NCBI GenBank assembly: GCA_031761405.1
Contig: JASEVX010000010.1
Span: forward strand, 12,229,918 to 12,293,917
DNA length: 64,000 bases
Reading direction: 5' to 3'
From: Serripes groenlandicus
Taxonomy: Eukaryota > Mollusca > Bivalvia > Cardiida > Cardiidae
Shown: one piece after another, positions 23,601 to 35,600 of the stretch
How positions within the stretch are numbered: the stretch's first letter is position 1
How the letters are laid out: every line of letters begins with the position of its first letter
Program-made: the position numbers and the translations under genes
Notes under the pieces: model-generated
Database searches by the model: none
The model's input: the letters and a program-made list of their open reading frames with translations, nothing else
What the model was told of the DNA's origin: nothing

Positions 23601-26600
23601 AACAGAAGAATCCAATTGAGGGACAGTGCATACACTGCCCAAGCTAAGGGGACGTACATTGGAGACACATACAGTGGGAGATGATGATTTACTTTTATGG
23701 CAAAGAGATCCACCAAAGGACTCCCAAAGTGTAACAACAGAGAATGAGTGACTGCCTGATTCAGAGTCCATTCTGCAGGTACATGCAAGACAATATTCTG
23801 AAGAGATAGACTGTCTGCTAGAACATTAAGTGTGCCAAGGACATGCTTGATGAAAAGTACAATCGACAATGATCACTGAAGGAGTTTCCATGTCTCCAGA
23901 AACTGAAGGATGGAATAAGTTTACACTTGCCTGCAAATGTAGCAGGAAACAGTGGTATTGTCTGTGGACAATTAAACAGTTTTGTTGGCAACAGAGGCAG
24001 ATAGTTTAATGAGTGTCAGAAAAACAGCCTTCAACTCGAAGTTGTTTGTATGGTAACAACTTACCACTGTTGACCAAACAGCATGTGCCGTCAGGCTCAG
24101 GTGCACAAGTTAATCATACCCGGTTTGAAAGACACTGATGGTCAAAGGTCACTAGAAATAAACAAAATTATTAAGACTGACATCAGAAAGATCCAACTGC
24201 TATTTATATGAAACAGTTCATCATGGAAAAGAAATTGAAGTGGATCTTTTAAAGAGACTCAGCTCAGCTCCTGACCCTTGTTTCTAACAGTTAAGTCAAT
24301 GAAGAGAGGACAGTGCACCAATCAGAAAACTGATGTTTGCTGACTTAATTGACCAGTTTATGCAGAATGCAGATACCTCCTTTATATCAAATTGTGTTTG
24401 GAAAATATTTCAAAACAAGACTTGTCGAAAGACTACAGATCTATCAGATTAGGCATTTTGTTAATTAACATTGTTTATGACAATAGTTTCAATTATTAAT
24501 CATCAAAAACAGAGAGAACAAATTGGCCTAACTATAACTTTGTAAGTTATGAAGCAGCTTTAATGTCTGTCAAAAACACACATTAATTAAGTTTAATTGC
24601 CTATTAATTAAGTTAAATGGTATTTGGCCATTTTCAACAGAATTTTAGTCATACCATATAAACAATATTTTTGCATAAGTGCAAAAGAAAGTTACAGACT
24701 GAATTTACCAGATGTCTCCAACATTTTGATCTTGACTATTTTATAAATAAATTAATAAATTATGCAAAGTTTCAATCAAACTGCTTTAGAATCATAGTAA
24801 AAGAGGCATGCTGCTATTAAGTATCATCAGTAAAAACTTTGACCTTAGCTCTACCCATACTGTCATATCAATAGCCCTTGTTTTCGGGTTGATTAATGTG
24901 TTTTTTATGCCATTTTCAACAATTGATATCAAAATCACCAAATTGTTTTCTGGCTATATATCTTACACAAGTACTCCAAACAACATTGTTTTCCGGAAAT
25001 GCCTACTTTTCCACATTGACTGTAAACCCATTGTTGAGAGAGGATTATGACACTTTCTGCATTAAATTTGGTCAAAATTATTAACGTGGGCCAAGCCAGT
25101 GTTTGAACTCGCAACACCTGACTTCAAAATCTACTTCACTACCCACTGAGGTATCTTTTCCCACAATATTTTGTACTCAAACTCATGCTGTTATTTTTCA
25201 AGACTGCTTATCCTTTACTGCAGATACTTTCAATTTGAATGGTTTCAAATAGAAACACCATAATGCATGATTAACCCTTTCCCAGATAGAACAAATCTGT
25301 CTTATCTGTCTTGGACAACTTTTAAAAGAATATGAAAACTCTGTAAATGACAGAATTTTTATTGAATAGGATTGAAGACACTGCTCATTATGAGCAATAT
25401 TTCCTTTTGCCACAATATTTCAGTCTTTGAAGAAGCAAAAATGTCAATTATCACTTTTCATATGGAAAATAATTGATCATGTTTGATTTTCAATTACAGG
25501 ATGGACATAAAATGTCCTGTTGTTTAATCTAATTTTTCTCTTTCCAAATATCATGAGAAAAGCAGAAATTGCCTTTTTTTTTCAACAATGTTTACACTTT
25601 TTAAAATCTTAATACCAATGTTTTTCCATATAATAAACTTGAAGAATATCATGAAAAATAACTGATAAATTAATGTATCATTAAAAAACTGACTGGAAAT
25701 ACTTCGGTTGAAGGAATTTAAGTTTCTTTTTTACAACCCCATTGTTTTCTACAGTGTTATAAAAAACACTATGTAATAAACTTAATCTTATTCATTAATA
25801 AAGAGTAGATGGTGACAGATTCAGTGAAGTTGCAACATTATTGCATAAAGTGTTTCACTACTTTGCACAACATAGTTGAATTGGAAAACTGTTGTAAGTC
25901 AACTTGCAACACTGTTGCATAAAGTTTTATTTCCAGTACAGCCACATTTAAACTGGAAAACTGTTGTAAGTCAACTTGCAACACTGTTGCATAAAGATTT
26001 ATTTCCAGTACAGCCACATTTAAACTGGAAAACTGTTGTAAGTCAGTTTTTTACAAAGTTTGTCTTTCTGGTACATTTTTTTTAAGAAATGAATATCTTG
26101 TTATTAAAATAAGGTTTATAATACAAGTTTAACAACAAAAGTGTGTACATTTATGTTCTAATATAGGAAAGAAAAAGTTTTTTGTCTCTCCTGTAAAATT
26201 TGTGAAAATGGAGTTGCAACAGTGTTGCATTGAGCCCTCGAAATACGAAATTGCTTCAAATAAGCAATTTCTTCTTTTGTCGCAATGTTTTTGCTTATTA
26301 TGAGCTCTATTCAATAATTAAATTATTAGTTATAGAGTTATTCCCAAATTTGTGCTGCAATGATTTCAAAGTCGTCTGCTGCAGATTTGTTGTTTGTGGG
26401 GAAAGGGTTAAATGTCTTGTCCTCTCTCTCATCAAACTCACCCAAAGTGATCAGCCACTGTAAGCACAGCTTCAGCCAGCTCATCCATACTCGGGTAGAC
26501 GAAACTGCAATAGAGAAATAAAAGTAGATAAGATGAAAAGAAACACCAAACACTTTACTGTTACAGTCAAACTTGTGTTAGCAACACCTCTGTTTAGCAG

Positions 26601-29600
26601 CCACTTGAACAATAACAACAAGAGGGCCATGATGGCCCTGGAATCGCTCACCTGATTTTTTTTTTCACTTTAGCTATATAAGCCCCGCCATCTGGCGGGC
26701 ATAGTTTCCAACCAATCAACTTGGCTTTAAGGAATCTGATAGAGGGTCACCCTAGGAACATTTCTACAAAATTATTTGAAAATCGGCCTGACACTTTTGA
26801 AGGAGAAGATTTTTTAAGTTTTCACTTTAGCAATAAAAGGCAAAATAGCCCCGCCCCCTGGCGGCCATGTTTTTTGACCAATCAACATGGCTTGAAGGAA
26901 TCTGATAGAGGGTCATCCAAGAAACATTTCTACAAAATTATTTGAAAATCGGCCCGACACTTTTGGAGGAGAAGATTTTTTAAGTTTGCACTATAGCTAT
27001 ATAAGGCAAAAAAGCCCCGCCCCCCCCTGGCGGCCATGATTTTCGACCAATCAACATGGCTTGAAGGAATCTGATAGAGGGTCACCCAAGGAACATTTCT
27101 ACAAATTTATTTGAAAATCGGCCTGACACTTTTGGAGAAGAAGATTTTTTAAGTTTGCACTATAGCCATATAAGGAACAAGAGGCCCAAGAGGGCCAGTA
27201 TCGCTCCACGGCCATAAGGCAAAAATAAAATCTCCAAACAGCCCTCCCCGTGGTGGCTATTTTTTTTACCAACCACCATGGCTTAAAGGAATCTTGTAGA
27301 GTGTCACCAAAGGAATGTTTCTGCAAAATTATTTGAAAATATGCCTGACACTTTCGGAGGAGAAGATTTTTTAAGTTTTCACTATGGTCATATAAGTCAA
27401 AATAGCCCCGCCCTCTGGCGGCCATGTTTTTCGACCAATCAACATGGCTTGAAGGAATCTGATAGAGGGTCACCCAATGAACATTTCTACAAAATTATTT
27501 GAAAATCGGCTGAACACTTTCGGAGAAGAAGATGTTTTAAGTTTTCACTATAGCTATATAACGCAAAAAGCCCCGCCCCCTGGCGGCCATGTTTTTCGCC
27601 CAATCAACATTTCTTGAAGGAATCTAATTAAGGTTCACACAAGGAACATTTCTACAAAATTATTTGAAAATCGGCCTGACACTTTTGGAGGAGAAGATTT
27701 TTTAAGTTTGCTCTTTAGCCATATAGGCAAAATAGCCCCGCCCTGTGACGGCCATGTTTTTTTACCAATCAACATGGCTTGAAGGAATCTGATAGAGGGT
27801 CACCCACGGAACATTTCTACATAATTATTTGAAAATCTGCTGAACACTTTTTGAGAAGATTATTTAAGTTTTCACTATAGCTATATAAGGCAAAAAAGCC
27901 CCGCCCCCTGGCGGCCATGTTTTTCGCCCAATCAAAATTTCTTGAAGGAATCTAATAAAGGGTCACCCAAGGAACATTTCTACAAAATTATTTGAAAATC
28001 GGCCTGACACTTTCGGAGAAGAAGATTTTTTAAGTTCTCACTATTTTTTTCTTTCGGTTGCCATGGAAACCAGAGTTTTGAATGGATCAAAAAAAATTGA
28101 AGGAATTTAGTAGAGGACATTGAGAGGATGCTTCCCATGAAGTTTCAACCAAATTGGCCAAGAGGTTAGGGAGAAGAAGTCGTTTAAAGGAAAAAGTTAA
28201 CGCACGCACGCACGGACGCACGACGGACAATTCGCCATGACATAAGCTCGACTGGCTTTTAGCCAGTGGAGCTAAAAATAGCTCCCCTGGCGGCCATGTT
28301 TTTCGACCAATCAACATGGCTTGAAGGAATCTGATAGAGGGTCACCCGAGGAACATTTCTACAAAATTATTTGAAAATCGGCCTGACACTTTCGGAGGAG
28401 AAGATTTTTTAAGTTTGCACTATAGCCATATAAGGAAAAATAGCCCCGCCCCCCCCCCTGGCGGCCATGTTTTTCGACCAATCAACATGGCTTGAAGGAA
28501 TCTGATAGAGGGTCACCCGAGGAACATTTCTACAAAATTATTTGAAAATCGGCCTGACACTTTCGGAGGAGAAGATTTTTTAAGAATTTTGAAGTTTTTT
28601 CATTTCGTTGCCATGGAAACCAGAATTATGCATGGATCCCGAAAATTTTAAGGAATTCTGGTGAGGACATTGAGAGGATGCTTTCTGTGAAGTTTCATCC
28701 CAGTTGACCCACCGGTTACAGAGGAGAAAATGTTGACGGACGACGGACGACTGACGACGGACGCCGGACATAGGGCGATCACAATAACTCACCTTGAGCA
28801 CTTCGTGCACAGGTGAGCTAAAAACAACACACTTTTATTTATTTGATTTGTGTTAACCCCTTCCCTCATACGACAATTCTGAAGCAGATGGCTTTGAACA
28901 TGTTTTGTCAAAAAATAGAAAATCTCTATAATTGAATGGATAACGTTACTATGACTAAAAGTGGAAAACATCGTGGCAAAAGGAGAAAATGCTCGATTTG
29001 AGCAATTTCTTCCTTTGTCACTATGTTTTCAAAAAGCTGTCTGCTGCAGAGGCATCAGAAAACGTCTATATGAGGGAAAGGGTTAAGTAGCCACCTGTGG
29101 TCAGCAGCCACATTTTGACTCTCCCCTGGGGTGGCTGCCTAAGACAAGTATGACTGTACATGGTTATGACAAGCTTGGACAATTTCACAATGTCTTTCTT
29201 TTCCATATGCATGATTGGTACGTGATGAATAAAACATGCAATGTGAAATGGAATTATAATTTTGAACCTATCCCAAACAAAATGAGATTAAAACTAGTAT
29301 GTGTGTTACTCAACTAATTTCCACATACATACATCTGCAGCAGACAACATTTAAAACATCTAGAAAAACAATGTGGAAAATCTCTAGATCTATTCAGTTA
29401 ATTATTGAATAGATTTGAAAACAATTTGACAAAGGGAGAAATTGTCTCATTTTACCACAATGTTTTGAAAGTCTTCTGCTGCATATTGGTCAAATTGAGT
29501 GTGAAAGTGTGAAAGCGTTAAAATACTCTTAGTCACGGTATATTCCTTTAACCCTTTCCCTCATATAGACACCTTCTGACGCCTCTGCAGCAGACAGCTT

Positions 29601-32600
29601 TTTGAAAACATAGTGACAAAAGAAAAAACGAGCAATTTCTCCTTTTGCCACAATATTTTCCACTTTTCGTCATAGGTTATCCATTCAATTATAGATATTT
29701 TCAATTTTTTGACAAAATATGTTCTAAGTCGTCTGCTGCAGAATTGTTGTATGAGGGAAAGGGTTAATTACCACTAATACATGATGTTAATGCATGGATC
29801 TCAAAAAAAAAAAATATCCTCAATAAGAAATGCTGCATAACCCCAAAACCCTTAGAGGTGACCTCCTTTTAACAAAAGTGACCTTGCCAAAATGACAATC
29901 AAAAGTTTCATTTCTATCTAAGCTACCTTCGTATAAAGTTTGGTTGGAATCAGTCAAGTCTTAATTAAGATATTCAGTGTAGCAAAAGTTTGACACCTGC
30001 ACCTTACACCCAAACACCCACCTACCCCAAATTATGACATCATCTTACTAATAACAAGGCTTCAACTTACTTGGTAACCTAGTATAAAGCAGACCATTAG
30101 ATATGTTTTCAAGGGGGTGTATCAGTTCATTGATTGCCCAATAGATGTGAGAAGACCAGGAAACACATGGATAGGTGAGCTGGCTGCCGTGATGTGACAA
30201 TTGTTGATAAGGGTGCCAAAACCCTTTCCCTCATACGACAATTCTGCAGCAGACGACTTTGAACATATTTTGTCAAAAAGTAGAAAATCTCTATAATTGA
30301 ATGAAAACATTGTGGCAAAAGGAGAAATTGCTCGTTTTGAGCAATTTCTTCTTTTGTCACTATGTATGTTTTCAAAAGGCTGTCTGCTTTAGAGGCGTCA
30401 GAAAGCGTCTATATGGGGGAAAGGGTTAAATCAATCAAACATCAAAGGTTGATTAGCATCCGTCAACAAAAACAATGTTATTTTATTTCCACAAAGCACA
30501 GTTTGTATATTGTTTGGTAAAATTTAAATACAAAAACTGTGTTTTATTGAGCAGATGATATTTTTTTCTGCTTTAACACTTTCCAGATAAATTCCCACAT
30601 GCAGACACACATTTTGCTATATCTGCTACAGACAACTTTGAAATATTGTGGGATATGACTAAAATGCTTGTGAATCAGAAGAACATAATATTCTTGAGGA
30701 ATGGGTGGTAAGACATCAAACTAGAATGGAGTGCTCCTCGGAGCACGGTGTGTCACCTGCACCTGCTCATTGAAAGAGTGATGAAAAAGTGTGACAGACA
30801 GACGCCGAGAAAAAAAAAAGTAATCCATTCCCTAAGTGCCTACCATGCTACGCAGGGCGACACAAAAATTTGCAATATGTAGAAACAAACTTTTCAAAGC
30901 AACACATTTTATCTTTCATAATGATGTCAAAAAACATTTACTAAAACAACACACTATCACGATCTTGAGTGACAAGATTAAGTACATGTTTACACTCATA
31001 AAATGATGTCATGCATAATTAAACCATTTAAATTCAATTAACATGCATATACAAAACATTCAGATGACACTGTTAAAACTGACTATTGACAAACAGGACA
31101 AATTTATTATTTCCTTTTAAAACATTTTTATGCTAGAGTTTTTTATCTTGTTTATCTTGTCAACTAACTTTCAGGGCAATTTTAACCCTTTCCGACATAC
31201 ATAAATCTGCAGCAGACAACTTCGAAAAAAAATTGTCAAAAAATAGAAAATCTCCATAATTGAATGGATAACCAATAACTAAAAGTGGAAAACATTGTGG
31301 CAAAAAGGAGAAATGGCTCAACATGATCAATTTCTCCTTTTGCAACAATGTTTTCAAAAGTCATCTGCTACAGAGGCATCAGAAAGCGTCTGTATCGGGG
31401 AAAGGGTTAACCCTTTCCCATAAGCAGATGCATTTAAGTGTCTCTGCAGAAAGACATTTTTGGAAAACGTTGAGACTACATGAGAAACAAGCAAATTCAG
31501 AGAATCATGGTCCCCCGCCAGGGTCAAGGTCACAAGGTCAAAAAAATTGGTATTGATGGAAAGGGGTTGTCACAAGGAATACACATGTGAAATATGAAAG
31601 CAGTACCTATTACGGTTCAGAAGTTATGACCAAGGTTAAAGTTTTTGTGACAGCGTGACTGACGGACGGACTGACTGACGAATGAGAAATAATAGTCCCC
31701 AGCTTTCGCTAAAAGCGGGGGACAATAAACAATGAGCATAATGAGCAATTACTCCTTTTGTCATAATGTTATGTTTGAAGTGGGGGGGGGGTCTCTTTAT
31801 TTTACCTACACTTTTTCAAACATCTGCTGCAGAATCTCGAGGGCTTGGCGTGAAACGGTGGTAACTAAAATTTGTATTTTTACCAAGGTTAATCACCTTG
31901 CCATAAAGTCTATATAAGCGTTAAATCTTTTTCTTGGTAAACAATGGAAATTTGCATTGTTTACAAAGGGGTCGAAATAACCCCTAAACCAGGGTTTTCA
32001 AAAAAGGTTTTGAGTTACAACCATTTTACTATGCAGACTTGCATAAACTGGATGATTTGAAAAATAATAACAAGAGGGCCATGATGGCCCTTGAATCGCT
32101 CACCTGATTTTTTTTTTCTTTTCACTTTAGCTATATAAGCCCCGCCCCCTGGCGGCCATAGTTTCCGACGAATCAACTTGGCTTGAAGAATCTGATAGAG
32201 GGTCACCCTAGGAACATTTCTACAAAATTATTTGAAAATCGGCCTGACACTTATGGAGGAGAAGATTTTTAAGTTTTCACTATAGCCATAAAAGGCAAAA
32301 TAGCCCCGCCCCCTGGCGGCCATGTTTTTTGACCAATCAACATGGCTTGAAGGAATTTGATAGAGGATCACCCAAGGAACATTTCTACAAAATTATTTGA
32401 AAATCGGCCTGACACTTTTGGAGAAGAAGATTTTTTAAGTTTGCACTATAGCCATATAAGGCAAAATAGCCCCGACCCCCTGGCGGCCATGTTTTTCGAC
32501 CAATCACCATGGCTTGAAGGAATCTGATAGAGGGTCACCCAAGGAACATTTCTACAAAATTATTTGAAAATCGGCCTGACACTTTCGGAGGAGAAGATTT

Positions 32601-35600
32601 TTATAAGTTTTCACTATAGCCATATAAGGCAAAATAGCCCCGCCCCCCCTGGCGGCCATGTTTTTCGACCAATCAACATGGCTTGAAGGAATGTGATAGA
32701 GGGTCATCCAAGGAACATTTCTACAAATTTATTTGAAAATCTGCCAACCAGTTTGGGAGAAGAAGAATTTTGAAGTTTTTTCGGTTTCGTTGCCATGGAA
32801 ACCAGAATTTTGCATGGATCCCAAAAATTTGAAGGAATTCTGGTGAGGTCTTGGGAGGATGCTTTCTGTGAAGTTTCATCAAAATTGACCCACTGGTTAC
32901 TGAGGAGAAGAAGTTGACGCACGACGCACGACGGACGCCGGACAAAAGGCGATCACAATAACTCACCTTGAGCAAAGCTCAGGTGAGCTAAAAAGGCTTA
33001 AAGCCGAACAAAACCACCATACTTTTACGAACAAAACCACCATACATTTTAAAAGAGAACCAAAAAGTATTCATTAAGTTAAAATATCAACCGTGTTGCA
33101 TCATTGGATTAAAAGGAAAAATATTTACAAACAAAACAACAGCAACATTACCTTTTTTGCAAAGAAAACTCAAGAAATATTCACAGTGTTACAATAGTTA
33201 TATTGTTACAATATTCAGGACTAGATAATTAAGGAGAAGCAACTTAGTATTTTCCCAACATTATCTCCCTTATGACCAAACCAAACCCCATGTTGTGGAT
33301 ACTCAAAAGAATCGTCTCACTGAGACGATTCTTTTGAGTACCCACAACATAGGGTTTGAGTTTCAAATTAGGACTTTGGAATACAAAATATGCCTCTTGA
33401 TTTCTAAAGATCTGAATATTTATTGTAGACTACCAAAAACAAAGGATGACATGACGCCAGTTGTACAACAAGACAAGATCATCATACCTTTTGCCCAGAG
33501 AATCTGGGTTACCGAGTGCATCAGAGCTATATATCAATATATACCGAGATTACTCATGCAGTTTTTACATTGTTACGCATACAAGACACAAATAATTAAT
33601 TAAAGATGAATGTCATATTATTATTTTTGTTTGCATTTTTATAAATGAAGCCGTCTTACTTTAACCCTTTCTCTCATACAGATAAAAGCTTTCATTTCTA
33701 ACGCAGACGACACTTGAAAGCATTGTTGGAAAAGGGAAATTTGCTGGCATTGAGCTATTTCTGTATTTCCAACAATGTTTTTCAACTCTGCATCAAGATG
33801 ATAAATGTTCTGATGTTACAATTTTCGTCCACAAATGTTTTCAAAGCATAATCAGCAGGCAAAAATGTCCATAATTTAAATGGCTCCCGCTTACAGACTT
33901 CTTAGGAGCAATTTCTTCTTAAATAAAGATATTCCTAAGCCATGCTATCTGTTCATGATGTCTGCCAACTTTCATCAAGTCGTTTCCTTCATATGGCTCC
34001 TTGTTGTTAACATTTTTATTTTACCTTTTCTTAACCCTTTCCCACATACAACATATTTTGTCAAAAAATGGAAAATCTCTATAATTAAATGGATAACCAA
34101 TGACGATAAGTGGAAAACATTGTGGCCAAAGGTGAAATTGCTCATCATGAGCAATTTCACCTTTGGCCACAATGTTTTCAAAAGTCGTCTGCTGCTATTG
34201 CGTTAAAATGCATCTGCAGGTGGGAAAGGGTTAATGTATATATATAGTGCAAGTCCTGAGCAACTTCTCCTTCACCTGCTTTTGTTTCTTTTTTATCTAA
34301 AACTTAATATTTTCATAACAACAATTCCTTTCCCTCATGCAGACACGCTTTGACACATCTGTAGCAGATGAAAGATTATAATTAATTTCAATGCAGAAAA
34401 AACAACAACCAAGAAGTCTAAATTTGTGTAAAAATTTGCATTCACATATATATAATAAACAAGAGGGCCAAGAATGAAGATAGCCCTAAATCGATCACCT
34501 GAGTGATAGTTAAGTAGCAAATATATAACCGCTAATATCTGGGACAATTTGATCAGGAGTGCGAATGAAATTGCAAGGAGTGGACACTGTTAATGAAATA
34601 GCTTATCAGTAAAGGCCATTTGTAATAAGGCATTAAATCTTTGAACAATTTAAAAGAGGACAACCAAAGGAACATTCCTGTGAAGTTTGGTTGATATCTG
34701 TCCATTGGTTTAGGAGATGTCGTTTGAAGCTAAAAGTTCACTTACCCCATTGCTGATGCGGCAAAACAGCTGTTTTCTTTTTTAACTGAACAAATTATGT
34801 AAAGGGTCACTGAAGGAACATTTCTGCTAAATTATCTTAAAGTCTGTCAAGAACTTTTTATGAAAGGAATTATAAAGTTTTGTTATTTTGCCACTTTTCT
34901 GATGCCACCTTACTTGCCCTGTTTTTCAACCAATCAATATGGCTTGAAAAGTTTTTGTAGAGGGACACCCAAGGATAATTTTTACCAAATTATCTTTGAA
35001 ACAGACGAAATGATTTTGGAGGAGAAGATGGTAAAGGTTTGGGAATTTTTCTCACTTTCCAATCCCGCAGCAACCAAAGTTATCCTTATAATTTAAATCT
35101 TTAAACAATTTTGAAAGAGGACCAACAAAGGAACATTCCTGAGAAACTAGATTGAAATTAGTCCATTGGTATAGGAGAAGATGTTGTTAAAAGCTATAAG
35201 TTTATCGACGGACGACTGACAGAGAGTGATCAGAATAGATCACATAGAGCCTTTGGCTCAGATGATTTAAAGAGAATAAAATACATTTATAATGAATAAC
35301 ATGCGCCAAATTGTCTTATCAATTTCTTAATAATCTTTTTAACCCTTTCCCATAAAACAAAACTGCAGCAGACAACTTTAAAAATATCTAAGCAAAACCA
35401 CTGAAAATCTCTGTATTTAAATGAAGGTTTAATTACTACAAAAAGAGAGCTTGTTTTGAGCAATTTCTCCTTTTGACATAATAATTTCAAAAGTCTGCAG
35501 AGTCGTCAGGAAAGGTATATATGAGAGAAAGGGTTAACCCTTTCCCTCATACGACAATTCTGCAGCAGAAAACTTTGAACATATTTTATCAATAAGTGGA

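Larger units (their letters stand above)
26563..29160. mobile_element. P-family MITE split by A2 and a TTAA MITE
   Basis: Left half ACAGTCAAACTTGTGTTAGC ... CAGCCACTTG up to about 26617; right half GTAGCCACCTGTGGTCAGC ... CAAGTATGACTGTA from 29087. The halves pair as the TIRs of one former element of about 150 bp. Confidence 0.65.

Noticed and set aside
22860..23869. Host gene in the minus-strand frames of this region
   Set aside because: The residues match RNase H and tyrosine recombinase patterns of DIRS-type elements, broken over several frames.
26721..27473. Frames reading [17 protein letters not shown]... or [19 protein letters not shown]... (also at 60059-60430)
   Set aside because: They are translations of the 168-bp modules of A and B elements, broken by stops in most units and read in different frames in different copies.
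33880..34206. 108-codon frame starting [13 protein letters not shown]
   Set aside because: Its second half is a TTAA MITE and the first half shows no recognisable domain or splice context.
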